The notes: generated by a model from the sequence alone, not told the origin. A stretch of DNA of 64,000 bases from Erigeron canadensis (GCF_010389155.1 NC_057762.1:4823513-4887512), one strand, 5' to 3'. Shown: positions 46,840-58,610, counted from the stretch's first letter. Made by a program: numbers and translations.

Positions 46840-47235
46840 AGAAAGAATGGTGAGGATGGATTTGAGGGTGACTAAAAGAGTCAAAAGGGGAGTGGGGTGT
46901 GACAGCGAAGACCCAAAGGGGAGTGCATTAACTCAAAGCTCATGCATAATACTGGCACACAGCTAGGGCAGGCCAATTCAACTACAGAAGCTTAAAGTCA
47001 GCTCACCCCCACCCCCATTTGTTACTATACTACTGTTGTGTGTTTACTATGTGTGATATATCCATCATCATTATGATCTATCATCTCTAAAACCGCGTTC
47101 GACATTAAATGTAGGTTTGTTTTTTATTGGGACTATACAATCAAGACCACTAATAAATTATTTTTGACTTTTGTTTATGACAAATCTTGTAATTCTGATA
47201 ACACGTTTTTAACTCGTTATAAAAGTTTGAACTCA
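46840..47235. other. MYB upstream region
   Basis: Less AT-biased stretch (46850-47030) with a GGGGAGTGGGG-type word near 46890, likely the proximal to distal promoter of the MYB gene. No known element can be named with confidence. Confidence 0.35.
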
Positions 47236-47239
47236 CTCA

Positions 47240-47491
47240 GAGCAACTTTAATGGTATAATTTTTTTTAAAAGTTTTTTATCAAATGATTTCAATGGTTAA
47301 AACTTAAAAAAAGTTTTTTAATTATGAAATAGTGAAGAGAGAGAATATTATGTTCTTGCAAAGACTTGAAGTTTCTCAAGCTATTATTAAAAAGCTTTGG
47401 ACTCCAATGATAAAAAGCTTTTGCAAAAGCTCTTTCAAATAGTAAAAAGCTTTATAAATATCTTTACAAAAAGCTCCATTGGAGATGCCCT
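47240..47491. mobile_element. Tourist-like MITE (CCATTGGAGATGCCC end)
   Basis: Left GAGCAACTTTAATGG and right complement GGGCATCTCCAATGG form inverted ends, flanked by TCA and TTA (one mismatch in a presumed TTA duplication). Interior AAAAAGCTTT words recur. It resembles the element at 56128 in its end motif. Confidence 0.55.
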
Positions 47492-47525
47492 TAGTTATTC
47501 AATATCTTATATCTTACATCGAACA

Positions 47526-47712
47526 TTTAGTCGGAAAAGGAAACCTTTACCGTATATAATAGTAAAGCCTATCTCTTAAACAATAACATGTTGACCATAA
47601 GTTATTACAAGTATTCAGAGGAAAAACCCAAATCTTGCCATCGTTGAGCATCGAACTCAAAACCTTGAGTAAAACCGAAACTGTCTCTGACCAGTTTGCC
47701 TAGCAATCATTG
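47526..47712 (-). mobile_element. SINE, same family as 48521-48730
   Basis: Colinear with the SINE 1 kb away: TTTAGTCGG, CCGTATA-TAAT, the GACCA-AAG-TTA block, ATTCAG-GGAAAAACCC and a B box (GAGTTCGATGC on the minus strand near 47655) occur in the same order. More diverged, no clear target duplication. Confidence 0.55.
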
Positions 47713-47789
47713 GCTGATTATCTTGATTATTTAATTAATTTGTTTTGTTTAGTTCGCCAGGAGATGCAGTGTTTAAGTTATATATATAT

Positions 47790-47950
47790 AAGCTTAGATG
47801 GGGAACTCCTCACAATTTAATTTTTTAATCCATAAATATCATGGGGGCCCCATCATTTGTTTAAAATACAAATATTACTAAATTATTTGTGTGTGAGGGG
47901 TTCCCCATCTAAGCTTAGATGGAAAACAACCCCATACTCACTTTACCCAT
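47790..47950. mobile_element. palindromic MITE, CACCTAAG-like family, diverged member
   Basis: AAGCTTAGATGGGGAACTCC and its complement GGGTTCCCCATCTAAGCTTA flank a centre with ATGGGGGCCCCAT. (TA)n lies on both outer sides. The GGGGCCCC centre and CTAAGCTTAG arms link it to the copies at 47963, 49930 and 60955. Confidence 0.55.
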
Positions 47951-47962
47951 ATATATATATAT

Positions 47963-48156
47963 ATGAGAAAAGGGAATATAAGGTTGTCCGACACCTAAGT
48001 TTAGGAGTTGAACACCTCACATACTAATATTTTACTATTTATTGTTTAATGAATAAATGCATGGGCCCCCATTATTTTTATGGATTAAAAAAACAATATG
48101 TGAGTGTTTCACACCTAAGCTTAGATACGCGACAACCTTATCTTACCATCCCCCTA
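47963..48156. mobile_element. palindromic MITE, CACCTAAG family
   Basis: Outer ends TAAGGTTGT / ACAACCTTA, then GACACCTAAG / CTTAGATACGCG arms, and a centre TGAATAAATGCATGGGCCCCCATTATTTTTATGG shared with the other members. Bounded by (TA)n at both sides. Confidence 0.65.
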
Positions 48157-48172
48157 TATATATATACACACT

Positions 48173-48413
48173 TCTATAATATCTTATAAAATGAATAACT
48201 CCATGTTGGGGTAAAATGTCTAAAATACCTTTAATTATTATATTACACTATCAATCATATATCTTTTAAAATATTATCCTTAACTCTTTACATCAATTAC
48301 TTTTACGTCAATTATCTACACGACTCGGTATCGTTTTTACCACCAACAGTCGTCCCCCATCACCACACCGTCACCGCCACGAACACCGCCGCATTGCGCA
48401 TGTACCACGCTAG
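48173..48413 (+). mobile_element. non-autonomous Helitron, family 2, 241 bp
   Basis: Starts TCTATAATATCTTATAAAATG. The 3' part has CCGCCGCATTGCGCATG then TACCACG and CTAG before T at 48414. Its interior matches the 21286 copy in the opposite orientation. It lies next to the (TA)n right border of the MITE before it. Confidence 0.6.
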
Positions 48414-48520
48414 TATAATTATATATAATTATATTAAACTCATGCATTACATAGTGAATAATTGTCGTTATAAAAATTTGTTAAAAAATAATACATCTTA
48501 CAAATTTAAAGTATAAGATT

Positions 48521-48730
48521 TTTTTTTTTTTAACAATTAGTCGGTATTCAACATTAGGAACACCTCACCGTATAATGGTGAAACCCTGCACGTACTATAG
48601 ACTACGAGATGTAGACCACAAGCCGTTACAGGTGATTCAGGGAAAAAACCCTTGTCACTCCTAAGAGTCGATCCCAACACCTGTGGAAAAAACCAGGGAT
48701 GCATCTACCAGTTGAGTTAGCTTCATTTGC
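48521..48730 (-). mobile_element. SINE, 210 bp, perfect 14-bp TSD
   Basis: TAAAGTATAAGATT is present on both sides (48507-48520 and 48731-48744). On the minus strand the head is AGCTAACTCAACTGGTAGATG (A box), then GGGATCGACTC (B box), and the unit ends with an A-rich run seen as poly(T) at 48521-48530. This is the best-preserved SINE in the window. Confidence 0.85.
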
Positions 48731-48744
48731 TAAAGTATAAGATT

Positions 48745-49929
48745 ACAATATTGTAATAACAATGTATTCAAATATATACTTGCTTATTAAATGCAATTAC
48801 ATCATAAATAAATAAATTTTAATATTAATCAATGGACTTATTTTTTTTAATAATGTCTAAATCATGCAAACATATAACGTACAATAATGAAATCAATGAA
48901 TAAAGTATATAAAACATAACTTATAAATAAATCATTAACATAAGTTTAATTTTAATGCATAAAACACAATTAAAAGGATTAATTTTCAAAAAATGAATAA
49001 TCTATGAAATTTGAGCAAGAGATTGAATTAATAGGTATAAAGTAAACTAAGATCTTCCCAAATTTAAATGATAAAAAAAAATCACTATATCATATTTAAT
49101 TAATTAAATGTTAAAATAATCTGATATAATTAATATGTAATTATTACGTTAGATAATAACTTAAAAAATTATATGCCTAATTTGAAGTTTTGAAAATTTT
49201 TATTCATTATATAATCTTTAAATAATGAATTGACTAAGTATATTTTTCTTTAACTTAAATATGTATGCGTCAAAGTTAAAAATTTGAAAGTTTTTATTTA
49301 TTATATAATCTTTAGATAATGAATTGACTAAGTATTTTATTTAAATAATATCACAAAATATTAAAAGGAAAAAAAATGACAAATAAACAAAAACCTTAAA
49401 TGATACTCGAAGATTTAAGTCATATTAGACCTAAATTATCCACATTATATACCAAGCATTTATAAATAAATTAACAATAGATACATAGGAAATATATATA
49501 AAGAGATTAAACAAATTGAAAGATTACAAATAGATAAATATAAAATTTTCTTTAACAGTTAATTATCTACGTGGCATAAAAAAAAATAACAAATATTTGA
49601 AAAAAGTACATATAAGAAAAATTTATTTGTCATTTAAATAAATGTGACACAATTTTTTTATATATATATTTAATCTTAGTTATATATTAAAAAAAAGGTA
49701 GATATCTTCAAAATAAAAAAATATATATAAATGTAGGAAAAATTTTCATATATGTCTAAAAAGTTAGGCTTATTCTTTAATTTTTAAAATGTTAAAAATT
49801 TTGTTTTTAAGGAGTATGTACAAAAATGATGGAGGTTTTTTTAAATTTAATAATGATGAGTTTTTCTTATAAAAGAATGTATATAATATAATAATTACTC
49901 GTATATATATGTTAGAACCTATATATATA
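48745..49929. other. gene-free AT-rich stretch
   Basis: Very AT-rich. It holds a spaced duplication (49192-49245 and 49286-49339, sharing ATTATATAATCTTTA and TAATGAATTGACTAAGTAT). No gene. Confidence 0.45.
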
Positions 49930-50082
49930 GTTAAGTAATTATGAGGTTGTTATGAACCCAACTTGGATGAAAAACCCATCACATACCAATATTTTAATAT
50001 TCTGAATAAATGTTTGGCCCCCCATGATTTTTATAGTTTTAAAAAAAGATATGTGAAGGGTTTTTCACTCAACTTAAGTGCA
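49930..50082. mobile_element. palindromic MITE, CACCTAAG family
   Basis: GAGGTTGTTATGAACCC at the left, centre AATATTTTAATATTCTGAATAAATG then TTTGGCCCCCC, and CTCAACTTAAGTGCA at the right. The right outer TTGT block is missing, and (TA)n follows directly. Confidence 0.6.
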
Positions 50083-50330
50083 TATATATATATATATAAA
50101 TATATATATAAAAAATAGGACATTTGATGTTATTTATTTCCTTTTATTATGATTGTTTTTGTTAGTCCAAGTTTTGTAAGTATAAATTATCAAGAACATA
50201 ATAATATAACACAACATAAATTTATATTTTTAATATTTAATCCTTTTTATTGACTCAAATTACAAATTATATTACAAATTTAAATATGAAATTTGTTTTC
50301 ATAAACATAAAAGTATATATATATATATAT

Positions 50331-50715
50331 AGGGGGGACAATCAAATAAGAACAAGAACGGTGAGAATACCTTAAAAACATCATTTTGATGCATTAAAAG
50401 TTTATAAAACTGACAGAGTGCATAACTAATTATCATTATTTAAGTGATTAACAACACATTGGTTTATCAAAATCGAAAAAATCACGTTTTTTGTTGGATG
50501 CATCATTTTGATGATTATGCATCCAAGATGGATGCACAAAACAAAAAACAAGATTATTTCGATTTTGACGGATGAATGTGTTGTTAAACACTTAAATAAA
50601 GATAATTAGTTCTGCACTATGTTAGTTTTATGGACTTTTAATGCATCAAAATGATGTTTTTAAGGTGTTCTCACCATTCTTATTTTAAAAATGTTCTCAC
50701 CGAAGTGTTACCCTA
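50331..50715. mobile_element. foldback element with (TA)n borders
   Basis: Left AGGGGGGACAATCAAATAAGAAC, right complement TAGGGTAACACTTCGGTGAGAAC. Arms of about 180 bp are inverted around GGATGCATCATTTTGATG at about 50500. CATCATTTTGATGCATTAAAAG occurs in both arms. Non-coding. Confidence 0.75.
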
Positions 50716-51240
50716 TATATATATATATATATATATATTACGAAATTCACTGTATATCATATTAAACTTAATTACAACTAACTGAATGACAACTATAAAC
50801 GTCAAATTACCTAACCTCTTAACATTTAAAGTGATTAAGTATATATGAACACAAAGTACTCTTAAGACAAGTATGCTTTGATCGTGTTCAAGGAGTTAGA
50901 TAACGACAAATGTTAGTTGAGCTCGAATACCATCTGTACCGATATTCAGTATTAATACCGGTTCGGTTTCGGTTTTTCGGGATTTTCGCCCATGCCTACC
51001 TTTGTAATTCATTCATTAAACTTCTCACAAATATCTATATCTATACTATATTATAAAGCAAATAAGATTTCAACTTTCAGTTTTCAATTTCAACAATGTA
51101 CACATGATAATGCATGATGTACCATACATCAATGCCCACAACTTTCAACTTTCATTTTCATCTCTCTCATCAAATCTCAACCACTCATTTTCATCAATGC
51201 CCCACAACTTTCAACTTTCAACGTAATATATACATATATA
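50716..51240. other. gene-free stretch
   Basis: At 51034 TCTATATCTATACTATATTATAAAGC resembles a plant Helitron 5' start, and CCACAACTTTCAACTTTCA occurs twice after it, but no 3' end follows. No gene. Confidence 0.35.
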
Positions 51241-51590
51241 TTTGAGAACCATTTTATTTTTCAAAAATCATGAGAACTCTCAAATTATGTATTGAATCAT
51301 ATGTTTTTTTTGTTCATTCACAAGTGAAATGATATAAAAAAGTATGTTGTAGAAGAAACTTTATTAAAAAACCTTCAAAACAGATTTTTGTGAACTTGTG
51401 ATGAATATTTTCACGTTTTCGTTAACAAGTGAACAAACGGGTATATATAAGGTTTTGAAAAAACTTTCTTCTGCAACATATATTTTTATAACGTTTTATA
51501 TGTGAATAAACAAAAAAAAATATGTGATCTAATACATAATTTAAGATTTCTCAAAGTTCATAAAAAAAAAAATGAGTTTTCAAAATAAGT
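51241..51590. mobile_element. foldback element with TA-rich border
   Basis: TTTGAGAACCATTTTATTTTTC at the left and GAGTTTTCAAAATAAG at the right are inverted. Arms share GAATCATATGTTTTTTTTG / CAAAAAAAAATATGTGATC and AAGAAACTTTATT / AAAAAACTTTCTTC. Related to the GAGAACC-ended elements. Confidence 0.65.
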
Positions 51591-52087
51591 ATATTAGCAC
51601 ACTAAATATTTCTTTATATTTTCATCAACTTTCATCGAAAGAATTATTATGCACAACACTTAAATAACTGTCCATATTACTTTGTTAGTCCATCATGTCA
51701 TATATGTGCTCACATAGCAGTTCAAGTGTTCAACATTTACCGGCTATAGACATGAAGAATTCACTTTTTAGGATAAGTTATAATAATATTGATACTTTTG
51801 AATGATGAACATGCTTGCTTCTTATTCAGATCATTCCCCACAAAATGGGGTAGTAAAAAGTGAACACGAGAATGAAGAGATTGACAGCAAGTAAAGGAAG
51901 AGGTATCATGTGGTTTTCTTAAACATTTAAAGTAAGCATAAGTATATATGTATATATTACGTATAGATATAGATTTCTTTTTTATATATAAAATATTTTG
52001 ATATTTGATTAATTAGTTGTATAATTTAAATGTTAAAATTATTAATACTATTTGAAATTTTATATTTGAATTGTATATATATAATAT

Positions 52088-52291
52088 AAGGGGAAATGTT
52101 AGGTACAACATGCAGTACCTATCTTACGTAAAGCATGGGGAGATTATGTAAAATTCAAGAGGAAGTTATGTAAAATTCAGAGCAGACTATGTATGTTTAT
52201 CAAATTCAAAGGTTTAATTTGCAACTTTTTTTAAAGTGGCAATACCTAAGCTTAGGTACGTTAAAGTATTCAGTACGGATCATTTTCCCAT
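52088..52291. mobile_element. small MITE-like element (AGGGGAAATGTTAGGTAC end)
   Basis: AGGGGAAATGTTAGGTAC at the left and the complement of GTACGGATCATTTTCCC at the right. The body holds GTACCTATCTTACG and CCTAAGCTTAGGTACG arms and two TTATGTAAAATTCA repeats. Follows a TA-rich tract. Non-coding. Confidence 0.5.
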
Positions 52292-52383
52292 AATATCAAT
52301 CTTTGTTAACTTTGTTATATATGATGTATTATATTAAAAAAATATAAAGTGCTTGCTAGCTTGTATATATGTCAGGTCGTTTT

Positions 52384-52763
52384 TTTTTTTTTTAACAACA
52401 TAAAATTAAATATATATACAAAGGTCAAAGTTCAAGATGAGCTAGCTTAAAAGATTACATCACGAGAAGAGGATTTAAAAGCTACTCTTCCCATTTAATG
52501 TTTATCTTACGATTCCTACTAACAAACCAATGGAAGGAATAATAGACAATACTATCAAAAATCTCGCCATCTCTAGTCTTTGTAGGCTCGAAGATGCAAT
52601 TGTTATGAAACCTCCAAAGAGTCCATCAAGCGATACAGGTGATCGAGAAAATTAGATCTTTGTGTATGGACTTAATATGCCAGCTATCAATAGTATCTAC
52701 AACCATCTTAAAGAAGTCAAAAATGAAAGATTTAACCTGGAGCCAAACAGAGATCAGGCCCAA
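52384..52763 (-). mobile_element. 5'-truncated LINE (L1-type) fragment, 14-bp TSD
   Basis: TGTCAGGTCGTTTT flanks the insert perfectly (52370-52383 and 52764-52777). On the minus strand it ends in a poly(A) tail (poly(T) at 52384-52393) and encodes the C-terminal part of a plant LINE ORF2. WTLWRFHNNCIFE and INIKWEE stretches, typical of the region after the reverse-transcriptase zinc-binding domain, are visible with several in-frame stops. Dead copy. Confidence 0.85.
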
Positions 52764-52777
52764 TGTCAGGTCGTTTT

Positions 52778-54120
52778 AGTTTTTAAAATATATACTAAAT
52801 CAAAAATACAACGTCTACATATCCATTTTGTTTGAAATCAATTTTATACAGTAGTATGTAGAGCTATACAAGGACGATCATTAAAAAATTATATTATGTC
52901 TTGGTAACGTGCGATTATCTTTATTTTGGTTCAATAGGAGCAAGAAGCTTGCGGTTTTGAATTTTTATAAGTTACGAAAGTCAAAATGATTTGACTCTTC
53001 CTAAGATATAAAATTGAATTTAATATGAACAAGGAAGACAGAATTTTACGACTAAGGTCGCCACCAACATAATATAATGTCAATTATACCAAAGATGATC
53101 CCAAGGGCCATTAAAGAACCAACAAATTAAATTAAATCTTCATATTCTTTTTGTTATTTGTTTTTAACGTTGAATATGTAGCAAGATGCCAAGACGGTAA
53201 AAAAATAATTACGAGTGTTGGATAACATACCATGAAATTTATCCTTTAATCAAGCCAACTAAAATTACAATTGTTGTTTCTATTAGTAACCCAATTGAAA
53301 GAACGATAGCATAATCTCATTGAAAAGGTATTCCGATATGTTAATCACGTCATGGATGTAAGATTCATTAATATTTCTCCATAGTTTCCGTTTGAAACAC
53401 AGATAGACTATTGACAGCTTTAAAGTGGGCTGTTTATGGTGCGTGAAATGGGCTATGGTACATTGTCGGCCCAAATCATAAAAGAAGAAATGTGAAACGA
53501 GTAAGTATTATACCATTATAAAAGCGGTTCGATTCAACTCTATAAACCAAAATGCTAATTACCTAGTTAGCCACACAATGATGACTCATTAAATTAATCC
53601 GTGTTGTAATCCCTTTTTAAGATTGACCAAGAAAATTGATCGAAAAGGTAGAATATGTTGAACCGTATAATGTAAATGAGTTAGCAATTGATACTTTGTT
53701 CTTGCAAAATGTTTCTAAATGTCCTCTTAAAACAAGAACAACATATTTTGCCGTTTTAAAGAAAAAAAAAAAAACAAGAATAGCATGTCAAGTTGTAATC
53801 ACTTACACTCTCATCACTTCTTTTAAATTTCTAAATTTCTAAATATCTTTTTGGTTTTTTTTTTAATCATCGATCACTGCATCCCAACTTATAGTGTTTG
53901 TTGAACATATCGTCATCTCATATTTACCACAATGATTAACTAACGAGTAAAAGATATAATTGACACTAATTAAGCAAAATTACAAGGTTATTATAAAAAA
54001 TTTAATCTCATTGCGCAAGTGGAATCCCAGTAATTCAATAACCTTAACAAAAATTATCTTCTTTGTAAGACGGGAACTAAAGGAACTCATACAAATTTCG
54101 CATATATTTACAAAGGGTTT
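52778..54120. other. gene-free stretch
   Basis: AT-rich. Open frames of up to about 68 codons (53636-53842) have no domains. No element ends recognised. Confidence 0.4.
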
Positions 54121-54413
54121 ATGTCATACAAATGTAATCACTTATGACCAAATGGTTATGTAATGTAGTGACTTATTCATGTGACTATGTAATGTATGCA
54201 CTTATGCTTTCTTGGCTATACTATATAAAATATGTACGGACTTTACATAATATAGCCAAAAAAAATACATAGGTTCTTACATTGATTGACCCAAATAAAA
54301 AGAACCTTACATAGTATAGCCAAGAAAACATAGGTGCATACATTACATAACCACCTGAATAAATCACTACATTACATAACCATTTCGTCATAAATAATTA
54401 CATTCGTATGTCA
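54121..54413. mobile_element. foldback MITE, about 100-bp arms
   Basis: Arms share GGTTATGTAATGTAGTGA, TATGTAATGTATGCAC and TTTCTTGGCTATACTAT with their complements around a centre near 54270. Ends are ATGTCATACAAATG / complement of CATTCGTATGTCAT. Non-coding. Confidence 0.75.
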
Positions 54414-54877
54414 TTATTCCATTTACAAATTATTGTTCATTGAACCACAACTAATAGATTCATAAGCCAGTAGATATATACCACATGAGCCAAATCTTAA
54501 GGATCATTTATAAGCGTTTGATATGAATTTAAATGTTAATATTGTCGGGAATTGATTGGAAATAAAAGTTATTAATATGCATGTTATCTATGACATAAGG
54601 ATCAGTATTCACATGGAAACTGAGGAATTTAAGAAAACAACCCCCGTGGCCGTAGATACAATTATTCACAACAAAGATTTTTTGCCATGGTCACAATAAT
54701 ATAAAATTTAACAAATAATCAAAACTCCCAATAAATCAATAATAATATAAAATTTAACAAACAATCAAAACTCTCAAAAAATTGAGTATTAAGTTTGAAT
54801 GACTTAAATACATAATACTATATTATTTGGTTTGATTACCACCAATCTATGAAAACGTTTATATACAAAATACTTGT

Positions 54878-55660
54878 ATATATGTGATCGACTTACATAC
54901 ATATCCTTATAGTACTATTCATGTACATGTGAAAATAGAATTTATATCTCCACATAATTGTTTAAAGGATGATAATCTATATCTCTACATAATTATAAAA
55001 TCAAAAAATTACATCTATATAACTAAAAGAACAATCACCTTGTAAACAAAGGCGTAGCTACATAGGGGCCAGGAGGGGCGTCCGACCCCCCAATTTTTTT
55101 TTTGCGATATAAGGGGTATATTGTTTTCGTGTAGAAAAATTTCGATATACTCGGTTTCGACCCCCTCTTAATTGTGAAATTTTTTTTATATACTAAACAA
55201 TAAAATTGATCCATTACATTTTGCATAAGCCAACAAATATACTTAGCCCAAACTAAAACTCATTACTTAAATAAAAACTGAGACCACTGAATTCAAGGTT
55301 CTTAAAGGTCGAAAAACTGAACTCTAATTTTTTCAGTGAATCGAACTAGGTATCAACCGTTTGTCTCCTTTTTAATGTTTACTTGTCTTGGATAAATATT
55401 TAGTTTTGCTGTGATTGAAACTTTTTTTTATAATAATAGTATCTAATTTTTTACCTGACCCGAATCGAATAACTGACCCGAACATATTACCTGAAAAATA
55501 ACGTTAGGAAAAAAAAATTTAGATCCCGACCCCACTCAAAAATTTCTAGCTTCGCCACTGCTTGTAAAGAATAATCAATTGATTAAATGGGGAACCTTCA
55601 AAAATATGTTAACTCACATTTAATCAATTGATTATTGATGTTCAAAAATAACTTACATTA
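54878..55660. mobile_element. half of a foldback element (same family as 7293), split by a hAT
   Basis: The sequence from about 54878 (GTGATCGACTTACATAC) through TCTCCACATAATTG and after the hAT (TGTAAAGAATAATCAATTG ... CAAAAATAACTTACA(TA)n) follows the right arm of the element at 7293-7780. The left arm is absent. A (TA)n tract follows. Confidence 0.6.
55047..55560. mobile_element. non-autonomous hAT element, TSD CTTGTAAA
   Basis: Ends CAAAGGCGTAGCTACA and the complement CAGTGGCGAAGCTAGA, flanked by a perfect 8-bp CTTGTAAA (55039-55046 and 55561-55568). The CAGTGGCG-AGCTA end is a common plant hAT terminus. It has GACCCCC-rich subterminal blocks at both sides and no transposase. Confidence 0.85.
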
Positions 55661-56124
55661 TATATATATATATATATATAGTGATAAAGGGTTTCTTCAG
55701 CCAATTTTATAAATGGGATGAAATTATGAAAGTTAGAATTACAAGAGTGTGAAATAATCACATGGATCAATTTAATCTTAAGTATACAACGTTACAACAT
55801 CTTTCAAAATGACAAATTGGGCCGTAAATACCCATTACGTTGACATTTGTTTCTCTGATGGGCTATGTTGGGCTAAAAAGAGAAAGGGCCAAGCGATCTG
55901 CGAAATAAAAGGTAAAGAATCAAAGGTAAACATACGAGATTTTACTTACGCAGTTACACACTTACGCCCAATAAACACAATACTGTATTGGGGTTATTGG
56001 GGACCAGGCGAAGTAGTCCAGAAATTTGTTCAATAGCTGATATATCATATATCCCATGTGTTTTCTGGTGGGTCTTGAAAAACTATTTTGTTAAATAAGG
56101 CATCAGAATATCAATGATAGGCTA
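55661..56124. other. gene-free stretch
   Basis: A 75-codon open frame (55809-56036) has no recognisable domain, and there is no gene structure around it. Nothing else. Confidence 0.4.
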
Positions 56125-56127
56125 TTA

Positions 56128-56395
56128 GGCTATCTCCAATGCTAAGGATGTAAGATGTCACATCATATCTTTACAAGTCTTTATACATTTTTATAAATCC
56201 TTGAAATCTTATAATTTTACCTACAACCATAAAAACATCCTTACATATCCTTATACCTCCAACTAAAAACAAAATATATTAGGTAAGGACAATTAAGAGC
56301 ATGCCTTTAAGTAAGGGTATCATTCTAGTTTTGGACAAACTTTAACGGCAAAGGATATCCAATGGCATCTAAGGGCAACCCCATTAGAGATAGCC
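56128..56395. mobile_element. Tourist-like MITE, TSD TTA
   Basis: GGCTATCTCCAATG and the complement GGCTATCTCTAATG are the ends, with TTA at 56125-56127 and 56396-56398. 268 bp, AT-rich, no coding. Immediately downstream (3') of the NAC gene. Confidence 0.8.
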
Positions 56396-56571
56396 TTAGT
56401 ATTTAAGCATTGTATAGAATTTACATATATTAGTATTATATACAGTCAAGTTACAACATAGATTAATCGTACATACACCATGTTACAAAACGTAGTTACC
56501 CACTAACATGTGTAATTATATTGTGTATGATGAATTAGGACAATCAAATGTTCTGTATTTTATTTTTTTTG

Positions 56572-58119
56572 TCAAGTGTGACACTTATTAGTAGAGTAAG
56601 TTGTGGATTGATCACTAGGACATGGAGGTGAGTCCCATGCCATATTAAGCTTCCATTCATCGGCAACACCAACCGCGGCCGTAGGCAAACTCGATGGAAA
56701 TTCGGTTGTACGTACATTTCCCAGCTCATTTTCACGATAATGGTTCATCGCAAACGTGTGGTCTAATGGTTGGTGTTCACCTTCAAAGCCTAGCCCTTCA
56801 CTACAATTCTTGTTTGCATTCTCAAAGACTCGTAGCTCTAGGTTATCGGTCGATGGAAACATGAACCTATTCGTAGTATCAATATATGGAAGTGTGAAAG
56901 GAGACGGTTTACAAAGGATGTGATTGATCACCGGTCGGTATGATAAGGTCATGTGATCATCAAAGGCCGAAAAAGTACTATTGATGGAGGTTGGTTTTAT
57001 TGTGTAGGAAAGATGATGATCAGTAGTACTCATCAAATTGGTCCGAATTTGTGAAGAGGCCCATGAATGAGAAATTGCTCGTTGCGCTATTGTATTCGTC
57101 TTCTTGAATATCCTGCATATCGCCCAAGCATCCTGCAGGAAGCGCAATATATATATATATATATCGATATACATCAATTGTGTATAACTACACACGTTTA
57201 ATTGCTACTTCATGTAAAAGAAATGAATTTTTTTGATACTTACAACATATAATGACCAAATCCGTAAGTGCATAATATTTTATGTCATATTTATAGTAAG
57301 CTTAATCATATTTTTAAAAAAGTCTGAAGATATATAGAAGCAATCTTTTGTGTACTCAACACTTAGGACCCGGCCAATACTGTCTTCAACGGTGTATGGT
57401 CAGCCAGCCTTAGTAGTCTTTCTTAAGACAGAGAGGTTGTATTCATATATAGTTTACAATTGTATATATGCACTTTAAAGTGTGTTAGTTAATTAATTAT
57501 ACGAAAAGAAGCTAGGTTGACATCTTACATTTGGAGGAAGGGCTTTATCTTGAATCCTTTTGTTTGATTCGGGTTGATCAAAGAGTGAAGGAGGAAGCCG
57601 AAACTCGTGCATCATCCAATCAGTTTTGATCCCTTTTGCAGCCCGACCGCGATAGAACACCAAAGACTTCTTCAAACCAATACATTTGGCATCATTAGAA
57701 GAAGAAGAAGAATATATGGGTCGATCAGTGCCTGTAGCTTTCCAAAATCCAGCTCCTGTGACACGATTCGGTCGTGCACTGTTTTTATATTTTCGATCCC
57801 TTGGACAATAGAAATACCATTCTTTTTCACCCGATGGAGCCAAATCTATATATTACATGTCAAACATATATATAACATGATCATTTTAACTTTTAATCAT
57901 CATATATCATTTATATTTATACTTACTTGGAAGATCCCACGGGTCGTATTTATAAATATCGACTTGTTTAATAAGTTCGATAGGAAGAACCCGGTGTTCA
58001 ATCTTTTTCTTCAAGTAAAATCCAACAAGTTCTTCATCAGTTGGATGAAATCTGAAACCTGGCAATATAATTTCTTCATGATCCATTTTATCAACTTCGG
58101 TAATTTTGTGATCAGCCAT
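56572..58119 (-). CDS. NAC-domain transcription factor (FEZ/NAC094-like)
   Basis: Three exons on the minus strand: 57927-58119, 57529-57845 and 56572-57132, with GT-AG junctions and correct phase, 356 residues. The NAC domain (about 19-181) has subdomains A to [65 protein letters not shown] and [10 protein letters not shown], then [10 protein letters not shown] at the exon 3 start. Intron positions match NAC genes. The [14 protein letters not shown] form and the [13 protein letters not shown] stretch after the domain recall FEZ of Arabidopsis, a root-cap stem-cell regulator. NAC042/JUB1 is a less good match. It is a nuclear DNA-binding protein. The C-terminus is unconserved and ends STNKCHT. 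The long plus-strand open frame over exons 1-2 is only an antisense shadow. Confidence 0.94.
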
Positions 58120-58610
58120 ATATATATGAAAGTTGATATATTTGGTAGTTTTGAGGTTTTTTTAAGGCGATTTTTGCACGTATATTTGTGTAGTACTCAA
58201 AATATATGGTTCCTGAAAAGGGATTTGTCTCCGAACTTTATGGGGGTGGTTTTCAATGAATATACACAGAAAAGAAGATTGGGGGTCTTGAAGAACAGAA
58301 GTCAATGACCTTGGACTGCTAAATAAGCAAATTAAGTTTCAATCAATATAAAGAATTTTGTAGTTTTGATGAAATCGTGATTTATAATCTCAAGAGACTC
58401 GTAACTTAGCAGTGTATGCTTCTTAGAACTATACTAATATATTATTTGGATATTTTATTGTGCTTGTTTCAATCAAACACAAATTGACAAGAAGTTTACT
58501 AGCTAGCATATAATTTTATTTTATTTTTTATATATATATCTTATTAGAAGACTCCTGATTATCCACACATGGCAGTTTCCAAGCTAGTTTCTTTTCTTAA
58601 CTAACAGATA
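58120..58610. other. NAC upstream region
   Basis: Promoter and leader of the minus-strand NAC gene. TATATATATGAAAG-type sequence lies just upstream of the ATG on this side (58120-58132). A firm TATA assignment is not possible. Confidence 0.35.

Noticed and set aside
55809..56036. 75-codon open frame with a cleaner amino-acid mix
   Set aside because: I could not recognise any family, and there is no promoter, splice or neighbour support; a protein search would be needed to revive it.
57607..58308. 233-codon plus-strand open frame
   Set aside because: It is antisense to NAC exons 1 and 2 and has no domain; splice sites and the NAC domain support the minus strand.
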